From: Gymnothorax reevesii | Taxonomy: Eukaryota; Chordata; Actinopteri; Anguilliformes; Muraenidae | Direction of reading: 5' to 3' | DNA length: 64,000 nt | Assembly (NCBI GenBank): GCA_029721435.1 | Contig: CM056584.1 | Span: 14,829,739 to 14,893,738 of the forward strand | Shown: piece after piece, positions 11,546 through 24,253 of the stretch | Position numbering within the stretch: the stretch's first letter is position 1 | Layout: every line of letters starts with the position of its first letter | Notes under the pieces: generated by a model | Told to the model about the DNA's origin: nothing | The model's database searches: none | What the model saw: the letters and a program-made list of their open reading frames with translations, nothing else | Program-made: the position numbers and the translations under genes

Positions 11546-12479
11546 AATCGTTTTGATTAGCGGTAACGCAACCGTCTTACTTAACCAAAGATTTTCAACT
11601 GTAAGGAAGTCATTATTGACTTTAGACACTCAAGAACAAGAAGCAAGTTTTGAATTCAAGAAATTGCTACAACATTAACTGATATCTGTAAAAAAATTTA
11701 AAATTCAGTCGCATACGAAGGTAAGCCATGCATATTTTCTTCTCCGTTGTCATGAAATGATCTTTCTAAGACACCATGAAGAATTACATCATGTTGCTTA
11801 AATCAGAGAGGAGTGTTAAGGTAAAATATATCTCCGGGTTATTGATGCTAATTAGGAGATAAACCTACATTTTTTTTCGAACACGAGGTAGGACAGCTAC
11901 GATTAATACCGAAAGCTCGAAAAAAAAAAGTTTATCTCCATTCTACCGTGACTCTTGTCAACAACCCTACGGAAATATTGGCCTGTTCGCTCTGACACAC
12001 AGTCCGATATCGCTTTGGCTTGCGAGCTAGGAAGCGAACTCGGTTTGTTACGAGTATGACAGAGTGCGCATTGAAAGCGTCCAGCAGCCTTTTTAGCTCG
12101 CTAGCCAGTTGGCTATGTAGCTAAATACATTGGCGCGCTAGCTATACTATTGCTAGCTAGGTAGCCTACTAGCCCGCTAGCGAGTAAGACTGTACGTAAA
12201 CTGTAGCCTGATTTTGTCGGCGTAATCATGACGAGGTCTTGACCCACTGCGAGGTAGTTCATCGGTGAATAGATACCTGGTGTTAACCAATCAAAATGCA
12301 GAATTCGCTGGAATGAATGGTAGAATTATCTTATAAACTGTCATGTTATGCGCTGTGTTTCGTTTGGTTTTGTAAAATCGCTGTTCGGCACTGGGGGGAG
12401 GTGCGCTCTGGCAGGCTTGGTTCATTAGTAGAGGATCTTCTCAACATGTCATGAACTTGAGTCTCACGTCGTCATCTAC

Positions 12480-12608
12480 ATGGAGGCTTATTTACTGAAT
12501 GACGAGGGGCGAGAGACGCGGCATGAGCTGTCGCGGCTGTAGGACGAGTCGGCGGGGAGTTGCGAGGAGGAGGAGGTTCGATCACGTGCCCAGGCTTCGA
12601 CCTTCAGG
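12480..12608 (+). pseudogene. Candidate first coding exon of coiled-coil gene, with in-frame stop
   Basis: From the ATG at 12480 the frame gives a charged, helix-prone 43-codon segment ending at a good donor (AGG|GTGAGC at 12609). It ends in phase 0, which matches the phase-0 start of the next exon at 15112. Codon 21 is TAG at 12540-12542, next to an otherwise uninterrupted Glu/Arg-rich frame. The stop either kills the gene, or this is not a real exon, or it reflects a sequencing error. A Tc1-like element fills much of the following intron. Confidence 0.35.
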
Positions 12609-15600
12609 GTGAGCCAACGGCTTGTCACCAAGGTTGAACTGGTTTGGTTTTCGATATTCGCCGGATATTCACGAAATAACCCTCTCGATTTAGGACATGA
12701 AATTGTCCTTAATCGATATCTCATATACTGTGAAACGATCCGCTGGCCTCATTTACAAAACCCAAAACAAGTGAAGTTGGCACGTTATGTAAATCGTAAC
12801 TTTGAGATAAAAACAGAATTCAATGATTTGCAAAACCTTTACAACTTATATTCAATTGAATACACTGCAAAGACAAGATGTTTAATGTTCAAACTGAGAA
12901 ACTTTATTTTATTTGCAAATAATCATTAACTTAGAATTTAAATGCAGCGACACATTGCAAAAAAGTTGGCACAGGGGCCTTTTTACCACTGTGTTACATC
13001 GCCTTTCCTTTTAACGACGCTCAGTGAACGTTTGGGAACTGAGGAGACCAATTTTTGGAGCTTTTCCGGTGGGACACTTTCCCATTCTTGCTTGATGTAC
13101 AGCTTAAGTTGTTCAACAGTCCGGGGTCTCCGATGTTGTATTTTACACTTCATAATGCCCCCCACATTTTCAATGGGAGACAGGTCTGGACTACAGGCAG
13201 GCCAGTCTAGTACCCGCACTCTTTTACTACGGAGCCATGCTGTTGTAACACTGCAGAATGTGGCTTGGCATTGTCTTGCTGAAAAAAGCAGGGGCGTCCA
13301 TGAAAAAGACGTTGATTGGATGGCAACATATGTTGCGCCAAAACTTGTATGTACCTTTCAGCATTAATGGTGCCTTCACATATGTGTAAGTTGCCCATGC
13401 CTTGGGCACTAATACACCCCCATACCATCACAGATGCTGGCTTTTGAACTTTGCGCCTATAACAGTTCGGATGGTTCTTTTCCTCTTTGGTCCGGAGGAC
13501 ACGACGTCCACAGTTTCCAAAAACAATTTGAAATGTGGACTCGTCAGACCACAGAACACTTTTCCACTTCGCATCAGTCCAGGGGGATAGAAGGTCACGG
13601 GCATTCAATGTCGGTTTTCGGCCTTGTCGCTTACGTGCAGTGATTTCTCCAGATTCTCTGAAACTTTTGACGATATTACGGACTGTAGATGATGAAATCC
13701 CTAAATTTCTTGCAATAGCTTGTTAAGGAATGTTGTTTTTAAACTGTTCGACAATCAGCTCACGCATTTGTTCACTAAGTGGTGACCCTCGCCCCATCCT
13801 TGTTTGTGAATGACAGAGCATTTCAGGGAAGCTGCCTTTATAGCCAATCATGGCACCCACCTGTTCCCAATTAGCCCGTTCACCTGTGGGATGTTCCAAA
13901 TAAGTGTTTGATGAGCATTCCTCAACTCTCAATCTTTTTTGCCACTTGTGCCAGCTTTTTTGAAACATGTTGCAGGCATCAAATTCCAAATGAGCTAATA
14001 TTTGCAGAAAATTACAGAGTTTACCTGTTCGAACATTAAGTAACTTGTCTTTGCAGTGTATTCAATTGAATATAGGTGGAAAAGGATTTGCAAATCATTG
14101 TATTCTGTTTTTATTTACGACTTACACAACGTGCCAACTTCACTGGTTTTGGGTTTTGTACTTGAGTGTTCAGATAGTTTGTTCCACCTGTAGTTGGAAT
14201 GCCTGTGTGAGCTGGTGTGTTGAGATGTGCTGTGGGTCCCAGGTTCTTGAGTTCCGGGGTTGCTGTCAGGGCCTGGAGCGTCGGATGCAGACTAAAGAGC
14301 GAGGTTGATGTGTTGAACACCATAATCCACTGGGGGGCGACACATTGCGGACTTTAGTTCTCTGCTCCAGTACCTTGAGTTCGAAAAGACATTATGGAAT
14401 TGAGGTCGAAGTGCCGACTGGTTGCTTTAATTAAAATTTTTTTTTTCCCCCATGGTGGATAAACTTCTGAGAAATACCCATTATTGGGCCCAAAAAAATA
14501 CTGGACAGTTAAACAAAATGTGGAATCAAGTAACCATTTTCATCCTTTTCAACATTTGGTCCCATATCCTTTACATGCAATGACTACTTGAAGTCTGGCA
14601 TCGCCACTTGCTGGGTGTCTTCCCCGGTCGTGCTCTGCCAGTCCAGTACTGCTGCCGTCTCTCAGTTCTTGCTTGGTTCGGGAACATTTCCCCCCTCAAT
14701 CCCCTCTTCAGCATGTGAAATGCACATTCACTTAGACCTAGGTCTGATGCACCAAAGCAGCAAAGAATGTGTCACTGTCCAATGAATTATGGCGCTTTGT
14801 GCGTGTATATGATTTTTTTTTCATCTTTCTCATGTAATATGGTATGTTTTTCTGATGTGCTTTTCTGACGGCGGCTTTGTTGCGCCCTAAAATACACCAC
14901 AGAAATTGTAATACTGAAAGATTACAAAGATCTTTCATCTGTGACCCAAACCGCAGATGGAAATCTGACACTCTTTATCTGAAACCCCCGACCCCAACGT
15001 GCATTGAGGTTCAGAGAAGCTTGGCTCTTACTCTGCCCTTTTTGCAAGGTGCAGTTGGGAATTGACTCCACAATTTCCACACACCCCCCCCCCCTCCCCC
15101 TTTCCCCGCAGCTGGAGACTGAGCTGGCAGACGCTGCAGCCCAACTGCAGATGCGGAGGTCAGAGGTCACTGCCCCCCAGCAGGAGCTGAGTGCAGTTTC
15201 AATGGAGACCAAGGAATTAATGTACACAATTAAACCCTCGCTTTGCTGATGCTGTGGGTTTTTTTTTGCGGGGGCGGGGGGATTTTCTCCTTTATTTGAT
15301 AGTAACAAATAGTAGAGAGAGACAGGGAAGTTGGGGAGAAGAATGGGGAAGACATGAGGCAAATAAGTAATAAACGATAAATAAGGCGTCCTGAGATTTC
15401 ATAAAGTGCTGAAACATCATAATGTCAGATGTCAGAAAATGAGTACAAAGCTCTTCTGGTCTGCAGCATCTAAGTTACCACTGATTTCGGTGTGTATTTT
15501 ATTATATCTCTCTTCAATTGCTGCAGCAAACTGCTTGCATTTTGGATATTTTTGTAGCCTTGACGCTGGGAGGTCCGACAATAATTTCACTAGCTGAGGA

Positions 15601-15648
15601 GGCCTGGGTCTGTGCAGGGGTTTATGTCTGCGAGTATTCATGTGTCTG

Positions 15649-15692
<44 letters not shown>

Positions 15693-17227
15693 AAAATGGT
15701 ATGCGTTTGTGAGAATTCGGTGTATGTTGTGGAAACATTGCTGGGAGGGCGTAAGTGTATTTGGTTTGATCTGTAATTACTTCACCCCCCCCCCCCCCCC
15801 CCCCCCAGATCGCTCTCAGCCTTCCTGACGCAGGAGCTGGTCCAGCTGCAAGAGCACTGCTACTGTGTGGAGATGAGCAGGGACTGGCTGGAGGTTCGGG
15901 TTAACACACTGACGGAGGCTCAAGATAAGCTGCAAGGTGAGGACAGTCAGCCGGGACTTGGGGGGCGGGGATTGCGAAACAGTGGCGCAGAGATGGAGAG
16001 GAGGGTCCCTCTTGGACATGTAGCAACTGAAAAAACGAAAGCACTCGCCCCACTTTATTAGTCCCCTCCGTTGGAAACGGAGGGGACTTTCGGATTGCAC
16101 TTTGTTCGTCCGTCAGTCCGTCCGTCCGCATTCGTGTCCGCTCCATAACTTCAATACCGTATGCCCTAGGAACATCAAAGTTGGTGCGTGGATGCATTTT
16201 GGGGATAGGGTGTGTCATGTACCCTATTCAGGTCACTTTGACCTACTTTTTAGGAAAGTTAATATCAATACACCAGTAGGGGACTAGTATTGCGCAGCAA
16301 TACGACATTTGCCGATAGGCGGTGCACTTGTATTTACTGGGGACATACGCATGTCTTCAGTCTGACCATTCTGTGTCACATTCCAGTTTTCCTGATACTG
16401 CGATTGATGAGGATAACATTCCCTCAGTTAAAGCATGAGTACAGATCCCATCATCTACAGCAGTGGTCTCCAGCCCTGTTCCTGGAGCTACCATTTTATT
16501 GGTTTTTACTCTAAACTTCTGGTTTCCGAGCCGCTTACCCCACTGCAGATAGACAAGTACATCACAGAATCGTCGTCTCGCGTAAATAACAGCTGTGCAT
16601 GCGAGAGATGTAGATAGTGAGGCATGATGGAATTATGGAACTGTTAGTGACGGGTTTTCTAACCGCTGTATCCGTCTACACTGAGCATCATTTCTGCTGC
16701 CAGCGATTTTTATCCATTTGCAATATTCACGTTTTATGACGTATTTTGCAATGCGTCTGCTGATTCTCCAGGTGATGTTGATAAGGGAAGCGCAGCGGAG
16801 TCTGTTTGGGAGGCAGATGTGCATTTTTTATTGCATTCTGAACGAGGCCTGTCTGACAAAGGTCCCAAAATATCAGCCTTAGGTGTCGGCCTTGGAGCAA
16901 CTTAACTTCACTTGTTGATTTTTAGCATTTTAATTTGGCAGCTTATGTCGATATTTATTTATTCATTTATTTATTATTTAAAACATCCAGAAAAGGAGAA
17001 TACATTAAAAAAAAAACCGGAGAAGAACATGCACAGCACCATAAAACAATACAGAAAGAAAACTGTAAAGTAACTTTAACCCCTTAAAATGCACAGTTGC
17101 GGCTGCACCGATGAGGATTTCACAGATATAATGGTGATGAGAACTGGCTGGAATGTAAACATGTGGGCAAAGCTACTGGCTTGATACGGTCAGCAGTACA
17201 GTTCCTCATCAGCAATGTGTGTGCGTA

Positions 17228-17258
<31 letters not shown>

Positions 17259-17346
17259 ACGTGTTTGTGATTCCATGTGTGCCGGTGTGTGTGTGTGTGT
17301 GTACGTGTGTGTGTGTGTTTGTGATTCCATGTGTGCCCGTGTGTAC

Positions 17347-17377
<31 letters not shown>

Positions 17378-20300
17378 CTCACACAGGGGAGATCCAGTGC
17401 CTGGAAAAGGGGCTGGATGGATTGAGAACCCAAACGGAGGTGGAGAGGGCAGAGTTGCAGGAGGAGAGGAAGAGGAGGAGCAGGGAGGAGGACGAGAGGC
17501 AGGGGGAGCTGCAGAGGCTGCGAAGGGAGCTGCTGGTGATGGGGGAGCTGCTCCAGGAGCAGGAGGCGCAGAAGGAAGAGTTGCAAAGAGAGAGGGAGGC
17601 GCTGAGCTCCGAGTTGGTTCGGAGGGATGGGGAGGCGGGGGCTCTGAGGAGCAGGGTGGAGGACCTCATCAGCGAGAGGGAGAAGCTGTCGAACCTCCTT
17701 GAGGAGAGCCGTGCTGAGCTGGGCGCTGAGCAGCGCAGACAGGAGCAGAGAGTGAAGGAGGTGCTGGGGGAGGCGCAGAGGTGGGAAGAGGAGGCAGGGA
17801 AGGCATGGAAGGAGGCTGAAGCCCTGGGTCTGAGGCAGATTGAGAGGGAGATGGAGGTTAAAGAGCTGGAGAGAGAGCTGGAGAGGAGCAGGGAGCAGCT
17901 GAGTGATGCCGAGGCACTGCTGACGGGGTTGGAGGAGGCTGGGGCCAGGCTGGAGGCCCAAGTGGAGACCCGCGTGGTGGCCCTGGAGGAGGACCGAGAG
18001 CAACCGTCAAAAAAGCTCAGGATTAAGGAGCTGGAGGTGAAGACCCTACGGAAGGAGTTACAGCGGGTGCAGCGGCAGAAGCAGAAAGTACGCTCCTCCC
18101 TTAAGTCGAGAGAGGAGGACTTGACGCGGGAGAGGGAGCGGAGGAGCAGGGAGGAGGACGAGAGGCAGGGGGAGCAGCAGAGACTGCGAAGGGAGCTGCT
18201 GCTGATGGCGGAGCTGCTCCAGGAGCAGGAGACGCAGAGGGGAGAGTTGCAAAGACAGAGGGAGGCGCTGAGCTCCGAGTTGGTTCGGAGGGATGGGGAG
18301 GCTGGGGCTCTGAGGAGCAGGGTGGAGGACCTCATCAGCGAGAGGGAGAAGCTGTCGAACCTCCTAGAGGAGAGCCGTGCTGAGCTGGGCGCTGAGCAGT
18401 GCAGACAGGAGCAGAGAGAGAAGGAGGTGCTGGGGGAGGCGCAGAGGTGGGAAGAGGAGGCAGGGAAGGCATGGAAGGAGGCTGAAGCCCTGGGTCTGAG
18501 GCTGATGGAGAGGGAGAGGGAGGTTAAAGAGCTGGAGAGAGAGCTGGAGAGGAGCAGGGAGCAGCTGAGTGATGCAGAGGCACTGCTGACGGGGTTGGAG
18601 GAGGCTGGGGCCAGGCTGCAGGCCCAAGTGGAGACCCGCGTGGTGGCCCTGGAGGAGGACCGAGAGCAACCGTCAAAAAAGCTCAGGATTAAGGAGCTGG
18701 AGGTGAAGACCCTACGGAAGGAGTTACAGCGGGTGCAGCGGCAGAAGCAGAAAGTACGCTCCTCCCTTAAGTCGAGAGAGGTGGACTTGACGCGGGAGAG
18801 GGAGCGGAGGAGCAGGGAGGAGGACGAGAGGCAGGGGGAGCAGCAGAGACTGCGAAGGGAGCTGCTGCTGATGGCGGAGCTGCTCCAGGAGCAGGAGGCG
18901 CAGAGGGGAGAGTTGCAAAGACAGAGGGAGGCGCTGAGCTCCGAGTTGGGTCGGAGGGATGGGGAGGCTGGGGCTCTGAGGAGCAGGGTGGAGGACCTCA
19001 TCAGCGAGAGGGAGAAGCTGTCGAACCTCCTAGAGGAGAGCCGTGCTGAGCTGGGCGCTGAGCAGTGCAGACAGGAGCAGAGAGAGAAGGAGGTGCTGGG
19101 GGAGGCGCAGAGGTGGGAAGAGGAGGCAGGGAAGGCATGGAAGGAGGCTGAAGCCCTGGGTCTGAGGCTGATGGAGAGGGAGAGGGAGGTTAAAGAGCTG
19201 GAGAGAGAGCTGGAGAGGAGCAGGGAGCAGCTGAGTGATGCAGAGGCACTGCTGACGGGGTTGGAGGAGGCTGGGGCCAGGCTGGGGGCCCAAGTGGAGA
19301 CCCGCGTGGTGGCCCTGGAGGAGGACCGAGAGCAACCGTCAAAAAAGCTCAGGATTAAGGAGCTGGAGGTGAAGACCCTACGGAAGGAGTTACAGCGGGT
19401 GCAGCGGCAGAAGCAGAAAGTACGCTCCTCCCTTAAGTCGAGAGAGGAGGACTTGACGCGGGAGAGGGAGCGGAGGAGCAGGGAGGAGGACGAGAGGCAG
19501 GGGGAGCAGCAGAGACTGCGAAGGGAGCTGCTGCTGATGGCGGAGCTGCTCCAGGAGCAGGAGGCGCAGAGGGGAGAGTTGCAAAGACAGAGGGAGGCGC
19601 TGAGCTCCGAGTTGGGTCGGAGGGATGGGGAGGCTGGGGCTCTGAGGAGCAGGGTGGAGGACCTCATCAGCGAGAGGGAGAAGCTGTCGAACCTCCTAGA
19701 GGAGAGCCGTGCTGAGCTGGGCGCTGAGCAGTGCAGACAGGAGCAGAGAGAGAAGGAGGTGCTGGGGGAGGCGCAGAGGTGGGAAGAGGAGGCAGGGAAG
19801 GCATGGAAGGAGGCTGAAGCCCTGGGTCTGAGGCTGATGGAGAGGGAGAGGGAGGTTAAAGAGCTGGAGAGAGAGCTGGAGAGGAGCAGGGAGCAGCTGA
19901 GTGATGCAGAGGCACTGCTGACGGGGTTGGAGGAGGCTGGGGCCAGGCTGCAGGCCCAAGTGGAGACCCGCGTGGTGGCCCTGGAGGAGGACCGAGAGCA
20001 ACCGTCAAAAAAGCTCAGGATTAAGGAGCTGGAGGTGAAGACCCTACGGAAGGAGTTACAGCGGGTGCAGCGGCAGAAGCAGAAAGTACGCTCCTCCCTT
20101 AAGTCGAGAGAGGTGGACTTGACACGGGAGAGGGAGCGGAGGAGCAGGGAGGAGGACGAGAGGCAGGGGGAGCAGCAGAGACTGCGAAGGGAGCTGCTGC
20201 TGATGGCGGAGCTGCTCCAGGAGCAGGAGGCGCAGAGGGGAGAGTTGCAAAGACAGAGGGAGGCGCTGAGCTCCGAGTTGGTTCGGAGGGATGGGGAGGC

Positions 20301-23300
20301 TGGGGCTCTGAGGAGCAGGGTGGAGGACCTCATCAGCGAGAGGGAGAAGCTGTCGAACCTCCTAGAGGAGAGCCGTGCTGAGCTGGGCGCTGAGCAACGC
20401 AGACAGGAGCAGAGAGAGAAGGAGGTGCTAGGGGAGGCGCAGAGGTGGGAAGAGGAGGCAGGGAAGGCATGGAAGGAGGCTGAAGCCCTGGGTTGGAGGC
20501 TGATGGAGAGGGAGAGGGAGGCCGATAAAGAGCTGAAGAGAGAGCGGGAGAGGAGCAGGGAGCAGCTGAGTGATGCTGAGGCACTGCTGACGGGGTTTGT
20601 GGAGGCTGTGGACTGGCTAAAGGCCTGCGTGAAGGCCCTGGAGGAGAACCGAGAGCGACTCTCAAAGGAGCTCAGGATTAAGGAGCGGGAGGTGGAGACC
20701 CTACGGGAGGAGGTACACCGGGAGCAGCGGGAGAAGGAGAAAGTACGCTCCTCCCTCATGTCGAGAGAGGAGGACTTGACTCAGGAGCTGAGTGCAGTTT
20801 CAATGGAGACCATGGAATTAAGGTACACAGTTAAACCCTCGCTTTGCTGATGCTGTGGGGTTTTTTTTGGGGGGGGGGGGGGTCACCTTTATATGATAGT
20901 AACATATAGTCAAGAGAGGAAAGTTGGGGAGAAGAATGGGGAAGACATTTTGAAAAAATCTAAACCAATACGAAGCCTGTAATGACTAAGAAATGATACT
21001 GACAAAGTTTTTGCCTGTTGACTACATTGTTATTACGAATGTGAGATTGTCAGACTGGCAATAATCTGCCGAAATGCAAAAAAATCCTGAATTTTTGCGG
21101 ACTTTCATCTCTCGTTCTGGAATTTTTGATTTCTTCAGAATGTTGTCAGCAGTCTAAAGATACATCTGACAAGGGAGACATTTTGGGAGCATCAGACCAA
21201 ACCAAACTTTCATTCAAAATCCTTTAATTAGAATGAGCGCTGCTAACTAATTTATGCTAATTTATGCTACTTGAATCAATATTTTTATGCGTATGGAAAC
21301 ACCCGGTAACTCTGTGATGCAGTTATTCTTCTAAAAAATTTTTGGCTCGTTTTTCTACCATGTAGTCTTTGCAGCTGAGCAAATCAGCGTTCGGTTGCTA
21401 ATTAGGCAGAGTATACCGTGACGGATTTAGCGTAACGATGCATTGAAAGGCGAGGATACTGCAGGCCTTTCATACCACTGAAGGCTCACCTCCTTGGTTC
21501 CTGTGAATGATCCGTGCAGCTGATTTCGGTGTTTCCTGCAGGACACAGAGGGCCTTCGACATGCAGTCGCTACAGCAGATGGGCGACAGAGAGAAGGTTC
21601 TGGAGGGAGAGAAACAGGTGATTGAGGCGGAGATCAGTATGCTGAGGGAGGCACGAGAGATGGACGCACGGAAACTGGAGGAGGTAACGCCTCACAGCCG
21701 AACTCAACAGTAGTCGTCCGTCGTTCCAAATGCGTGCAAGTTCCTGCTGATCTGCAGAGGGTGGTCAGTTCATCTGAAGCAATGGCATTAATACAGCTTT
21801 GAGAAGCTCACAGGGTGCTGAACAGTTCAGATTTGGGTGCATTTGGTGGAGATTTTATAGAGTTTTGCGCTTGTTTTGGGCAACTATCCTCCTCAGAATC
21901 CGTCCGTCCGTGTCTAAGAATTTTCACGCAATTTTTGGAGCGATTGCATTAGCGGGTCCGTGGATACATGTCAACCAGTGTGCGACTGACTGTCTTGTTG
22001 AAAGATACCATGTAAAAAGGATTTCTTGTTTGGTTTAAATGAATTTTGATTTTCCTAAATAATCACACACTTAAACAACCATATCCCCTGTGGTCCTCCT
22101 GGCCATTTTGTATTCCTGAACTCACTAGTACTTTCTTTTTAGCTGACCGGCCCTTTGGGTGTGTCGTCCGTCATCTGGAACATTTTTTTTTTCTTTTTTT
22201 GGCCTGATGAATTTTCGTGTGAATTTGCAATAACATACTACTAGGCCATATCTCCAGATGTTTTTCTCGGATTTTTGATTGAATCATTTTTAGCTGCGAC
22301 CAAGCAGGTCTATGAACGATTCTGTCTGTCTGTCTGTCCGTCCGTCCGTCCGTCCGTGACACCTTTTTCACCATATTCCTGTCGTCGTATCATCATGAAA
22401 TTTTCAGGAGTTATTGACCTTCACCAAAGTGATGTCCATGCACAAGGACGAAGTCAAAGGTAAAGCGTCAAGTTCACAGAGGTCACAACTTTGTTTGCGG
22501 GTTTTCGCGCTGTAACTCCAGTTGGAATTCATTGATCGCTATGAAATTTTGGAAATAGCTTCTAGGCATAGAGGAGGCATTCCCTATTGTTTTTCAAGGT
22601 CATCCGTCCAAACCCAAGGTCACACAGGTAAAAAAAGTGTCAATTTTTCCCGATTTGACGGTTTTCGCACCGTAACTCAAGTTTAATTCAATGAATGGCT
22701 ATGAAATCTTAGAACAAGCTTCTTGGTATAGAGGAGGGCTTCCCTATTGATTTTCAAGGTGATCTGCCGAATGCCAAGGTCACACCGGTCAAAAAAGTGT
22801 CGATTTTGCCCCGATTTCACAGTTTTCGCACCGTAACTCGAGTTCAACTTAATGGATGCCTATTAAATCTTACAACAAGCTTCTTGGTACAGTGGAAGAG
22901 TTGCCTATTGATTTTCAAGGTCATTTGCCAATTTCGAGGTCACACTTGTACAAGAAACCACCAGTCGTGGACACTAGGCCACGTGACGGATGCTAGTCCA
23001 GGTCGCAGCTATTAGATCCCTCTAATCCACTTGTTGTCTGTTTTATGGGCCCTTGAAGTTTTGGCTCCAATGTTAAAGACAGGACTGAGAAATTAAAAAA
23101 AAAAAAAAATCATTTCTCAAAAACTGTGGGATCAATTTTTTTTCTAAATCAGGTAATCAACTTACCTTGGTACTGTCAATGTACAGTGCAAGTGACATTT
23201 TGATTGAATTGACGGAAGTGGGTCTTGTGGGGGCCCTGTATTTAAATATTGGGTCTTATGGAGAATGGGCCAAATCGACTGTGGAAGCTAAATGGTTGCA

Positions 23301-24129
23301 GATGGAGATTAAGTTTGTATTACTGACATACAGGAAGTAATATATGACCTATATTTTGGCTGTGTTAAAGTTGACCTTGAAAGGTAAAACGTGAGGTCAA
23401 GCAAAATGTTACAATTTTCAAAGGTTTCTAGGCTTGAAAATATTGAAGATTGGGAACATATATGCATTGAACACTGATAGGAAGTCATGTATGAACTTTC
23501 ATTTGGTGGCCTTGAACTTGACCTTCGGCTACCTTCGAAGGTCAAACTTCACATAGTGAAATTTCAATGACTTCTACTGCCAAAACTATTTCAGAGAGAG
23601 CTTAGGTTTGTATTGTGGCCAAATAGGAAGTCACCGTGTCTTTTAATTACACTTATGAAGCAGTGGGGCATTGAAGACCCTGGGTGCAATTTCCCCCCCC
23701 CACTCCTCCATAATGCTGACCTTCAGCTGCACAATTGTACTGGGCCTTCATTGCTGTATATTTCAGTTCATAATGCACCATGCATTTCCAATTGGGGACA
23801 GACCTGGACTGCAGACAGGCCAGTCTAGCACCCGCACTCTCTGTGTATGCAGTCTTGCACTTGTAATTCATGCAGAACGTGGTTCGGATCATCATGCAGG
23901 GATGACCTAGATGGCATCATATGTTGCTCTAAAATTTGTACATATCTGTCTGCATTAATGGTGCTCTCGCAAATGTGCACGTCACCCATGTCATGTGCAC
24001 TGACCGCCCCCCCTTACCAGGAGAGACATGCACATGTGTATATCTGTCTGTGTGTGTGTGTGTGCGTATGTGTCTGTGAGCTCTCAGAACCTCACTGCTT
24101 TATGTGAGTGTTTGTATGTGTAGTATATA

Positions 24130-24164
<35 letters not shown>

Positions 24165-24213
24165 ACTCTCAGAACTGCGCAGCTCTGTCTGTGTGTTTGT
24201 TTATGTAATGTAT

Positions 24214-24253
<40 letters not shown>

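Larger units (their letters stand above)
15371..20950 (+). repeat. Segmental duplication, copy 1
   Basis: From about 15371 (ACGATAAATAAGGCGTCC) this block matches the one starting near 24798 through two exons, the introns between them and the coding repeat array. Introns match almost as well as exons (for example 16060-16300 against 25440-25680), so the duplication is recent. Confidence 0.9.

Noticed and set aside
15432..15641. Minus-strand 69-codon frame ([20 protein letters not shown]) also present at 24861-25070
   Set aside because: It looks protein-like, but conservation between the two copies follows from the recent duplication. It is a short piece with no start context or neighbours; at most a transposon fragment.
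16455..16540. CAGTGGTCTCCAGCCCTGTTCCTGGAG motif resembling a hAT end, also at 25842
   Set aside because: Only one end is recognisable and no target duplication could be found, so no element boundaries are claimed.
17215..17386. Start of the array frame inside TG repeats (Val-Cys repeats)
   Set aside because: The open frame extends upstream only because TG runs lack stops. A good acceptor at 17386, phase-matched to the exon at 15936, marks the true exon start.
17379..20759. Very long open frame on the minus strand (over 1,100 codons)
   Set aside because: It is the shadow of the coding repeat: GAG/CAG/CTG-rich codons have no antisense stops in this frame. The product is a Ser/Leu/Cys low-complexity string and there are no promoter or splice signals.
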